Assembly (NCBI GenBank): GCA_018818855.1
Contig: JAHIRI010000022.1
Location: 1 to 21,851 of the forward strand
Direction of reading: 5' to 3'
DNA length: 21,851 bases
Source: Patescibacteria group bacterium
GTDB lineage: Bacteria > Patescibacteriota > Patescibacteriia > XYB2-FULL-38-15
Shown here: positions 7,067 to 12,869 of the stretch, in pieces
Position numbering within the stretch: the first letter of the stretch is position 1
How the letters are laid out: every line of letters begins with the position of its first letter
Notes under the pieces: model-generated
Told to the model about the DNA's origin: nothing
Database searches by the model: none
Seen by the model: the letters and a program-made list of their open reading frames with translations, nothing else
Translations under genes and position numbers: made by a program

Positions 7067-7798
7067 ATGAAAGAAGAAGTCGTAAAAAAAGTATTAGATG
7101 AAGTGAAAGAGAATTACGCAGTAATTGCGCCGCATTTTTCCCAAACGCGACAGAGGTTTTGGAATGAGATGCGTGATTTTGCGGAAAGCATGATGCCAGG
7201 CGACCGCGTGCTTGATTTAGGATGCGGCAATGGAAGATTGTACGATGCCCTGAAGGATAAGTCAATCCACTACACCGGCATTGATAATTCGCCTGAACTT
7301 TTGAATTTTGCTAAAAAGCGATGGGGAGAAAGTGAGTCTCAAAAATTTTTGTTGGGCGACGTGACGAATTTAGATTGGTGGAAGGGGGAAAAATATAATG
7401 TAGTTTTTTTGATCGCCACTTTGCATCATATTCCTTCGGAAAATTTGCGAAAAAAAGTTTTGGAAAATGTTAGTAAAGTTCTTTCGCCAAATGGGTTTTT
7501 AATCATGACCAATTGGGCGCTTTTCAGGAAGAAATATTTGATGTTTTTAGCGAAAAATATTATTTTAAAATTGTTCGGAAAGAGCGACTTGGATTTTGGC
7601 GACGCAATGGTTCCCTGGAAAAGTAACGAAAGTGGGAAAGCCGTGGCAAAACGGTATGTTCATGCTTTTACTTTACGGGAATTGAAGCGTCTCGTCAAAG
7701 GAACGGGATTTGAAGTTTTGGACAATTTTTATATCAGAAAGGGGAAGAAGGCGCACTCTTGGAATGGATGGAATATTGTCACAATTGCGAAAAAGTGA
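7067..7798 (+). CDS. Trm9-like SAM-dependent tRNA methyltransferase
   Basis: This 243-residue class I methyltransferase has SAM motif I VLDLGCGNGRLYD (about residues 48-60) and a later GID acidic-loop strand. ATLHHIPSE follows the motif IV position. Near the N-terminus it carries YAVIAPHFSQTRQRFW, which closely matches the Y..IA.HFS.TR.K.W signature of eukaryotic Trm9/ALKBH8. Near the end it carries RYVHAFTLRELKRLV, like the RYYH.F..GEL segment of those enzymes. Trm9 methylates 5-carboxymethyl-U34 of tRNA to mcm5U, the step after Elp3, and this gene sits directly divergent from elp3. No Trm112-like partner is visible. murC follows after 18 bases, suggesting co-transcription. The methyltransferase fold is certain; the Trm9 role is inferred from motif and context. 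Confidence 0.78.
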   Translation: MKEEVVKKVLDEVKENYAVIAPHFSQTRQRFWNEMRDFAESMMPGDRVLDLGCGNGRLYDALKDKSIHYTGIDNSPELLNFAKKRWGESESQKFLLGDVTNLDWWKGEKYNVVFLIATLHHIPSENLRKKVLENVSKVLSPNGFLIMTNWALFRKKYLMFLAKNIILKLFGKSDLDFGDAMVPWKSNESGKAVAKRYVHAFTLRELKRLVKGTGFEVLDNFYIRKGKKAHSWNGWNIVTIAKK

Positions 7799-7816
7799 TA
7801 GGATAAAATCTCAAAT

Positions 7817-9211
7817 ATGGATTTAAAAACTGCGAAGAAAATTTATTTTATTGGAATTAAGGGAGTGGGCATGACCGCCATTGCTCAGATTTTTAAATTG
7901 CGCGGCGCAGAAGTTACGGGCTCGGACACGCATGAAAAATTTTTTACCGACGAAGTTTTAGAAAAAAGCGGAATAAAATTTTACGAAGGTTTTGACGCGG
8001 ATAATTTAGTGGCGGAGAAACCCGATCTCATTATTTATTCCACGGCCTACACCGAAGAAAATCCGGAATTGGCGGCGGCTAAGAAAAGTGGCGTCGCGAT
8101 TTTGAGTTATCCCGAAGCACTCGGAGAGATTCTAAAGGAAGGTTTTGGCATTGCAGTTTGCGGAACGCATGGAAAAACGACGACGACAGCAATGCTCGGA
8201 TTTGTTTTGCAAGAATTGGGGAGCGATCCGACGGTGATTGTCGGTTCAGCTGTGCCGCAACTTGGCGGTAATGCTCGGGACGGCCGCGGAAAATATGTCG
8301 TGGTTGAAGCCGATGAATATCAAAATAAATTTTTGTATCTTGATCCGCGGGCAATAGTTTTGACGAGCGCGGAGTATGACCATCCTGATTTTTTCAAAAC
8401 GCCGGAAGAGTATAATGATGCTTTCAGAAAATTCGTGGAGAAAATTTCTGGGGACGGATTTTTGGTAGCGTGCGCGGATGATAAAAATGTAAAAGAAATT
8501 TCGGCTGTGGCGAAGTGTAAAGTTATTTTTTATGGTTTGACGGCCGGCGACTGGCAGGCGAAAAATATTGTTCAAAAAAATGGCGGAATAGAATTTGAGG
8601 TTTTGGAAAAGAATGAGTCGCACGGGATTTTTAAAATTCAGTTACTCGGAAATCATAATGTGGCAAATGCCTTGGCTGTTATTGCCACGGCCAGAGAATT
8701 AGGATTTGGCCCTTCGACAGGCTCAGGGAATAAATTGCGCGAGGCGCTCGGAAAATTTTCTGGCGCGGTGCGGAGGTTTGAAATAAAAGGTGAGGCGGGC
8801 GGAGTTTTAGTGATTGATGATTATGGCCATCATCCTACGGAAATTCGCGTGACGCTTGAGGCGGCGCGGCAGAAATATCCGGACCGACGGATTTGGTGCG
8901 TTTTTCATCCACATACTTTTACAAGGACTAAAGCATTGCTCGCTGATTTTGCTAAGTCGTTTGGCGCGGTTGATAAAACAATTGTGATTGATATTTACGG
9001 TTCGACGCGCGAGCAGGCCGGTGGAGTAAGTTCTGGCGAACTTGTTGAGTTAATAAAAAAAGAGGGCAAGGATGCTCTCTATATTCCGACCATTCCCGAA
9101 GCGGCGGATTTTTTGGCGAAAGAAGTTAAAAGTGGCGATATTGTTATTACAATGGGGGCGGGCGATGTTTGGAGGGTAGGGGAGTTATTGTTGGAAAAAT
9201 TGAAAGTCTAA
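7817..9211 (+). CDS. murC: UDP-N-acetylmuramate--L-alanine ligase MurC
   Basis: This cytosolic ligase adds L-Ala to UDP-MurNAc using ATP, the first amino acid step of peptidoglycan synthesis. The 464 residues show the three Mur ligase domains. The N-terminal UDP-binding loop is GIKGVGMTAIAQI. The ATP P-loop is GTHGKTTTT (116-124), followed by VEADEYQNKFL and the metal-site region SAEYDHPDFF. LLGNHNVANALAV is in the central domain, and the C-terminal domain carries VIDDYGHHPTEI and FHPHTFTRTKAL. MurC is favoured over Mpl on these motifs. An in-frame palindromic repeat encodes PSTGSGN at residues 299-305. Its start is 18 bases after the methyltransferase stop, with no strong ribosome binding site. 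murB lies about 1.4 kb downstream. Confidence 0.95.
   Translation: MDLKTAKKIYFIGIKGVGMTAIAQIFKLRGAEVTGSDTHEKFFTDEVLEKSGIKFYEGFDADNLVAEKPDLIIYSTAYTEENPELAAAKKSGVAILSYPEALGEILKEGFGIAVCGTHGKTTTTAMLGFVLQELGSDPTVIVGSAVPQLGGNARDGRGKYVVVEADEYQNKFLYLDPRAIVLTSAEYDHPDFFKTPEEYNDAFRKFVEKISGDGFLVACADDKNVKEISAVAKCKVIFYGLTAGDWQAKNIVQKNGGIEFEVLEKNESHGIFKIQLLGNHNVANALAVIATARELGFGPSTGSGNKLREALGKFSGAVRRFEIKGEAGGVLVIDDYGHHPTEIRVTLEAARQKYPDRRIWCVFHPHTFTRTKALLADFAKSFGAVDKTIVIDIYGSTREQAGGVSSGELVELIKKEGKDALYIPTIPEAADFLAKEVKSGDIVITMGAGDVWRVGELLLEKLKV
8710..8728. repeat. Short palindromic repeat inserted in frame in murC
   Basis: CCCTTCGACAGGCTCAGGG has complementary ends CCCT/AGGG and the same core as the right end of the 6980 repeat. 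It is translated as PSTGSG, a Gly/Ser-rich surface-type loop, without breaking the reading frame. Confidence 0.85.
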
Positions 9212-9223
9212 AATATATTATTC

Positions 9224-9288
9224 TTCGAGCGGAGCGAAGCGGAGTCGAGAAGTTCTCGACGCCCCGCCGATTCGGCGGGTTACTCGAA
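9224..9288. repeat. Branched (three-way) palindromic repeat between murC and the KamA-like gene
   Basis: The outer stem TTCGAG (9224-9229) pairs with CTCGAA (9283-9288). The first inner hairpin is GTCGAGAA/TTCTCGAC (9244-9260), and the second is CCCGCCGA-T-TCGGCGGG (9263-9279). It fills nearly all of the 86-base gap between the converging genes and could act as a transcription barrier, though no T-run follows. The architecture matches the element at 11678. Confidence 0.82.
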
Positions 9289-9297
9289 CAATAAAAT

Positions 9298-10065
9298 CTA
9301 GTATAACGGCGTTTTGCCGCGGTGCGGCGAGTCGACGACATAAGTTGGTAAACAAATACCAGAAACTTCTTTGCGCAATTGGCGCATTATTTTTTTACCT
9401 TTTTTTATTGGTACCCAATAGTTTTTTGTGCCGCGCGCCGGATCGCATTGGTGAAGATAATATGGTTTGATGTCGAGTTCCACAAATCCATAAAATAATT
9501 TTTTCAAAGTTTCAAAGTTGTCGTTTACTCCACGGAGTAAAACCGATTGGGAGAGAAGGGGAATGCTGGCTTGTCGCAATATGGCGACGGCTTGTTTAAA
9601 TTGCGGCGTAATTTCTTTTGGATGATTAATATGGATTACAATCCAAATCGGCGCGGCGCGGCGGAGCATGGCCGCTAGTTTTTTCGTGACACGTCGTGGT
9701 AGTGTAACTGGAATCCGCGTGTGAATCCGCAGAATTTTAATATGCGAAATGGCGGACAGGTTTTTTAAGATGTCCAACAAAATTTTTGGGGGTAGAAAAA
9801 ATGGGTCGCCACCGGACAAAATCACCTCGCGGATGTTTTTACCTTTTTTAATATAATCAATCGCCGCGGCCATTTCGTATCTGTTAAGCTGGCCGTTTTT
9901 TCCGTCTACTAAATTTTTTCTAAAACAAAAATCGCAACGCGAGGGGCAAGCGTAGGTCGGGCAAAAAATCACCCGGTCATGGTATTTATGAACAATTCCC
10001 TTAACCGGCGAATATTTTTTCTCCGCCAACGGGTCGTCGGATTCGTGAAAATTTAGTTTCTTCAT
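9298..10065 (-). CDS. Short KamA/EpmB-family radical SAM aminomutase-like protein
   Basis: The 255 residues carry the lysine 2,3-aminomutase signature: the entry segment DPLAEKKYSPVKGIVHKYHDR and the cluster Cys40-x3-Cys44-x2-Cys47 in CPSRCDFCFRK. REVILSGGDPFFL and LLSQSVLLRGVNDN follow. Asp208 (LHQCDPARGT) and Asp245 (YVVDSP) are 37 apart, the same spacing as the substrate-binding Asp293 and Asp330 of clostridial KamA, and Lys251 in HRGKTPL sits where the PLP lysine is. The family is usually 320-420 residues. Here the N-terminal helical region is almost absent and the protein stops just after the lysine. An in-frame TAA 9 bases upstream rules out a longer start. The substrate is unknown: free lysine or EF-P lysine are options. 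A TATAAT on this strand lies about 8 bases before the ATG, suggesting a leaderless message. Confidence 0.82.
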   Translation of the reverse strand: MKKLNFHESDDPLAEKKYSPVKGIVHKYHDRVIFCPTYACPSRCDFCFRKNLVDGKNGQLNRYEMAAAIDYIKKGKNIREVILSGGDPFFLPPKILLDILKNLSAISHIKILRIHTRIPVTLPRRVTKKLAAMLRRAAPIWIVIHINHPKEITPQFKQAVAILRQASIPLLSQSVLLRGVNDNFETLKKLFYGFVELDIKPYYLHQCDPARGTKNYWVPIKKGKKIMRQLRKEVSGICLPTYVVDSPHRGKTPLY

Positions 10066-10086
10066 AATTTGAAATTATACATCTTA

Positions 10087-10115
10087 TTGACAAAAAGGTA
10101 AAAGGATTATAGTAT
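10087..10115 (+). promoter_or_regulatory. Strong promoter of orphan ORF 10196-10507
   Basis: TTGACA (10087-10092), 17-base spacer, TAGTAT (10110-10115); TATAGT at 10108 is an alternative -10. TTATTGACAAAAAG and the following A-rich spacer closely match the promoter at 4596. A possible promoter for the KamA-like gene overlaps it on the other strand. Confidence 0.75.
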
Positions 10116-10195
10116 AAAGTGTTGGCAAATGCTTGTCGGTCGCATGGTGCGCTGGCGAGTACAGGCCACAAAGGTAAAGGAGGGGAGAGTAGTCC

Positions 10196-10507
10196 ATGCG
10201 TTGGGTTTCAGAGAAACATGAGTTTCGGGGTCATCCTTACCAAATTGAAGGATGGCACCTCGAGACTGAACAAGACTATGACAGACTCATCCGGTGTAAA
10301 CGGTGCGGTACGGAAACCCTGATTAGGCAGTGCAAGCGTGAGCCGGTGAAAGGCTACAGTGGCGATGTTGTCGCTGCCCCAATCTATGAGTTGTCCTGCC
10401 CACACTGTCCAGGATGGCTTGGGTCGCTTGATGAAAGTGACCCAAAGTACACGGTCGGACCAGTCCCGTTTCTTACGCTTGACCACGACGGTGAACTCTG
10501 CTCTTAG
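10196..10507 (+). CDS. Orphan Cys-rich small protein, possible zinc ribbon (103 aa)
   Basis: I do not recognise this gene. The start ATG at 10196 follows AAAGGAGGGG, although the spacing (about 12 bases) is longer than usual. The product has two CxxC knuckles, Cys34-Lys-Arg-Cys37 and Cys68-Pro-His-Cys71, plus Cys46 and Cys102. This is compatible with a zinc-ribbon fold whose two halves are about 30 residues apart. There is no hydrophobic segment or signal peptide, so it is probably cytosolic. It is GC-richer than the neighbouring murB and KamA-like genes. It has its own promoter (10087), a 74-base leader and a terminator beginning at its stop codon, and so is an independent unit like the ORFs at 2949 and 4672. 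Metal binding is inference. Confidence 0.6.
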   Translation: MRWVSEKHEFRGHPYQIEGWHLETEQDYDRLIRCKRCGTETLIRQCKREPVKGYSGDVVAAPIYELSCPHCPGWLGSLDESDPKYTVGPVPFLTLDHDGELCS

Positions 10508-10562
10508 CCCTATGTTCGAGAACCTGCCTTTGGCGGAAACTCGACATTGGGCTCTTTTTTTA
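10506..10562 (+). terminator. Terminator of orphan ORF 10196-10507
   Basis: AGCCC (10506-10510) pairs with GGGCT (10549-10553). Inside, ATGTTCGAG pairs with CTCGACAT with one bulge, and GCC-TTT-GGC forms the tip. A C and seven Ts follow. The tail CTTTTTTTATTTTAA matches the one after the ORF at 4672. The hairpin begins within the stop codon. Confidence 0.85.
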
Positions 10563-10582
10563 TTTTAATATAATCTTTAATC

Positions 10583-10611
10583 TTGTTTTTATAAGTAATT
10601 TTTGGTAGAAT
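10583..10611 (+). promoter_or_regulatory. Promoter of murB, nearly leaderless
   Basis: TTGTTT (10583-10588), 17-base spacer, TAGAAT (10606-10611) with the extended TGG before it. The ATG is at 10622, 10 bases after the -10 box, so the transcript would have almost no leader, in line with the missing Shine-Dalgarno. Confidence 0.6.
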
Positions 10612-10621
10612 AGTAATACTT

Positions 10622-11596
10622 ATGATAGATAAATTGCGAGAAAAATTGGGCGAGGGAGTTTTGGAAAATGAAGCACTTTCGCGTCACTGCACTTTTAAAA
10701 TTGGCGGGCCGGCCAGATATTTTTTTATTGCGAAAAGCAAGAAGGAAGTTAGGCGCGCCGTGGAAGCGGTAGGGGACTTGGGGATAAATTTTTTTGTTTT
10801 TAGCGGCGGGAGCAATGTTTTATTTTCCGATGATGGCTTTGATGGTTTGGTGATAAAAGTTAATAGTTCAGAGTTAACAGTTTACGTCATGAATTGTAGG
10901 ATTGTGGCGGACGCCGGGGCATCATTATCCAAGATAGTGGAGGCGGCCATGGAGAACGGATTGACTGGTTTGGAATGGGCGGCGGGGATTCCAGGAACAG
11001 TTGGCGGGGCAGTGCGGGGAAATGCCGGGGCTTACGGGCACGCGATGGGGGAATCAGTGGAAGAAATTGAAGCATTGAGAATCAAAAATAAAAAATCGAG
11101 AATCAAGAATTACGGAAAAGAAGATTGTAAATTTGGATATCGCGAAAGTATTTTTAAACGCGAAGGCGGGGTTATTTTAAAAGTAGTTTTAAAATTGGCC
11201 CCGGGAGATAAAAATAAAATTAAAGAAGAGATGGATAAAATTTTTGCGGCGCGGGATGGAAAAATTCCAACCGATTCATCTGCCGGATCATTTTTCAAAA
11301 ATATTGAAGTGACCGATGAAATTGTAAAAATTATTAAAGAACATACGCACGAAGACGTGCCGCCCGATTACATTCAAAAAGGAAAAATTCCAGCGGCGTG
11401 GCTTATTGGGCAGTGTGATCTGAAAGGAAAACAAATCGGTGGAGCGAAAATTTCCGAAAAGCACGCAAATTTTATTGTGAATACGGGAGAGGCGACCGCC
11501 GCGGATGTTATTGCTCTTTCAAGTTTAGTAAAAATGAAAGTGCGCGACGAAGTCGGGGTGCAGTTGGAAGAAGAAGTGGAATACGTCGGATTTTGA
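10622..11596 (+). CDS. murB: UDP-N-acetylenolpyruvoylglucosamine reductase MurB
   Basis: This cytosolic FAD enzyme reduces UDP-GlcNAc-enolpyruvate to UDP-MurNAc with NADPH; its product is the substrate of MurC. The 324 residues contain the FAD-binding blocks CTFKIGGPARYF and FSGGSNVLFSD, then EWAAGIPGTVGGAVRGNAGA. KFGYRESIFK carries the Tyr-Arg pair of type I MurB. The catalytic Ser lies in SSAGSFFKNI, and the catalytic Glu near the end in VQLEEEVEYVGF. PAAWLIGQCDLKGKQIGGA is also characteristic. Length is normal for the family. It is separated from murC by the KamA-like gene and the orphan cassette. It has its own promoter. Confidence 0.95.
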   Translation: MIDKLREKLGEGVLENEALSRHCTFKIGGPARYFFIAKSKKEVRRAVEAVGDLGINFFVFSGGSNVLFSDDGFDGLVIKVNSSELTVYVMNCRIVADAGASLSKIVEAAMENGLTGLEWAAGIPGTVGGAVRGNAGAYGHAMGESVEEIEALRIKNKKSRIKNYGKEDCKFGYRESIFKREGGVILKVVLKLAPGDKNKIKEEMDKIFAARDGKIPTDSSAGSFFKNIEVTDEIVKIIKEHTHEDVPPDYIQKGKIPAAWLIGQCDLKGKQIGGAKISEKHANFIVNTGEATAADVIALSSLVKMKVRDEVGVQLEEEVEYVGF

Positions 11597-11603
11597 TTGA
11601 AAT

Positions 11604-11631
11604 AACTGGTAATTGGTAACTGGTAATTGGT
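11604..11631. repeat. Tandem duplication of a 14-base unit
   Basis: AACTGGTAATTGGT occurs twice in perfect tandem (11604-11617 and 11618-11631), followed by AAATT. It lies 8 bases after the murB stop and next to the promoter of the hibernation factor gene. Function unknown; possibly slippage-prone. Confidence 0.85.
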
Positions 11632-11634
11632 AAA

Positions 11635-11662
11635 TTGAATAATCTTTTAAATCTGCTATAAT
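11635..11662 (+). promoter_or_regulatory. Promoter of the hibernation factor gene
   Basis: TTGAAT (11635-11640), 16-base spacer, TATAAT (11657-11662) preceded by TGC (extended -10). It gives a leader of about 75 bases that contains the palindromic element at 11678. Confidence 0.7.
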
Positions 11663-11677
11663 AATTGAAATTTACTG

Positions 11678-11726
11678 TTCGAGCGAAGTCGAGAACTTCT
11701 CGACTCGGCTTTTAGCCTCGCTCGAA
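11678..11726. repeat. Branched palindromic repeat in the hibernation factor leader
   Basis: The outer stem TTCGAGCGA (11678-11686) pairs perfectly with TCGCTCGAA (11718-11726). Inner hairpin 1 is AGTCGAGAA/TTCTCGACT (11687-11705), and inner hairpin 2 is GGCT-TTT-AGCC (11707-11717). Outer and first inner stems share sequence with the element at 9224. It ends 19 bases before the start codon, so it would fold in the mRNA 5' leader. Confidence 0.85.
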
Positions 11727-11745
11727 GAATAATAGTTTTCTTTTT

Positions 11746-12174
11746 ATGAAAATTACTTTAAAATGGACAAACTTAGAACCGATTGAAAGTATTGTGGTTT
11801 TCGTTGATGAAAAAATCGGAGGGTTGGCGAAATTTATTCCGACCTATGATGCCGACGGCGTGGCCGAAGCCTGGGTTGAGGTGGCGCGGACGACGAAACA
11901 TCATAAAACCGGGGGAATGGTTTATCTTGCCGAAGCAGATATTCGTTTACCCGGAAAAATTTTGCGAGCTGAAGAAACGCATAAAGATTTGAGGCAAGCA
12001 ATTGTTTTAGTGAAAAAAGAATTAGAACGGCAAATTAAATCTTATAAAGGTGCTAAAGACGCAAAAGTTAAGCGCGGCGCGCGATTGGCAAAAAGAATGA
12101 CGGTTGTGGCAAAAGGCGTCCGGCCTGGAGATAATGAAATAAAAGGAAAACGAGAACGGAACGAGGGGATATAA
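11746..12174 (+). CDS. Ribosome hibernation factor, HPF/RaiA family
   Basis: The 142-residue basic protein has the beta-alpha-beta-beta-beta-alpha layout of the HPF/YfiA family. It begins MKITLKWTNLEPIESIVVFV with a helix carrying the E/K-rich first segment. Then come VEVARTTKHHKTGGMVYLAEADIRLPGKILRAE in the strand region and the family-typical DLRQAIVLVKKELERQIKSYK helix. These proteins bind the small ribosomal subunit's decoding site and hold ribosomes inactive under stress. The tail after about residue 105 is basic and unordered; there is no C-terminal dimerisation domain, so this is a short form. It lies downstream of its own promoter and a structured leader, and 32 bases before the arginine decarboxylase, probably in the same transcript. 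Confidence 0.85.
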   Translation: MKITLKWTNLEPIESIVVFVDEKIGGLAKFIPTYDADGVAEAWVEVARTTKHHKTGGMVYLAEADIRLPGKILRAEETHKDLRQAIVLVKKELERQIKSYKGAKDAKVKRGARLAKRMTVVAKGVRPGDNEIKGKRERNEGI

Positions 12175-12206
12175 TTTATTAATTCATAATTTTAATTTTT
12201 AAAGAA

Positions 12207-12749
12207 ATGGTTCCAAGTAAAGTTTTTTTTACGAAAGGCGCAGGAAAGCATAAACAGATGCTTCAATCTTTTGAAGCGGCGCTTCGTGACGCTGGGATTG
12301 AAAAGTTTAATATTGTTTGTGTTTCTAGTATTTTTCCGCCGGGATGTAAGATGATCGGCAAAACCCAGGGGCTTGCCGAACTTAAAGCAGGGGAAATAGT
12401 TTTTTGTGTTATGGCAAGAAATGCCACGAACGAACCCAACCGGCTTATTGCTTCATCTATTGGTTTGGCCTTGCCGGCCGATCCAACCCATTACGGATAT
12501 CTTTCTGAACATCATCCATTTGGCGAGACCGAAGAAAAAGCCGGAGAATATGCCGAGGATTTGGCGGCGTCAATGCTTGCTTCAACGCTCGGCGTGGAAT
12601 TTGATATGGATAAGGCCTGGGATGAACGCGAACAAATTTATAAAGTCAGCGGAAAGATAGTTAAAACGACAAACATTACACAGTCAGCCGTAGCGGATAA
12701 AAATGGTTTATGGACAACAGTTATTTCTGCGGCGGTATTTGTACCATAA
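12207..12749 (+). CDS. pdaD: Pyruvoyl-dependent arginine decarboxylase
   Basis: This enzyme decarboxylates arginine to agmatine, a polyamine precursor, using a pyruvoyl group made by self-cleavage. The cleavage site is visible as Ser40-Ser41 in NIVCVSSIFPPG, matching the VSS-x-x-PP motif of archaeal PdaD. Downstream, GEIVFCVMARNATNEPNRLIA, the conserved HYGYLSEHHPFGETEEKA segment with the likely catalytic Glu, and WTTVISAAVFVP at the end complete the family. The 180-residue length is slightly above the archaeal ~160-165. Cleavage would leave a ~40-residue beta chain and a ~140-residue alpha chain. No agmatinase or agmatine deiminase gene lies in the window. It is probably co-transcribed with the hibernation factor. 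Confidence 0.92.
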   Translation: MVPSKVFFTKGAGKHKQMLQSFEAALRDAGIEKFNIVCVSSIFPPGCKMIGKTQGLAELKAGEIVFCVMARNATNEPNRLIASSIGLALPADPTHYGYLSEHHPFGETEEKAGEYAEDLAASMLASTLGVEFDMDKAWDEREQIYKVSGKIVKTTNITQSAVADKNGLWTTVISAAVFVP

Positions 12750-12774
12750 TTGGAAGTATATAGTATCTTGTATT

Positions 12775-12783
12775 TGGTATAAT
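12775..12783 (+). promoter_or_regulatory. Extended -10 promoter upstream of secA
   Basis: TGGTATAAT, identical to the element before the permease, lies 87 bases before the secA start in an AT-rich 120-base gap. There is no convincing -35. Confidence 0.45.
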
Positions 12784-12869
12784 AAAATTAAAATATAAAA
12801 TACTAGGTACTATTAGCGGGGCGGGATGTGACAGTGATAAATTTTATTTTAGATAATGAGCCGTAATTT

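Noticed and set aside
6975..7265. Minus-strand reading frame across the elp3/methyltransferase gap and the start of the methyltransferase gene
   Set aside because: Its codons come from the palindromic repeat (giving SPELVEGPSPP, a known translation of such repeats) and from the antisense of a clear methyltransferase gene.
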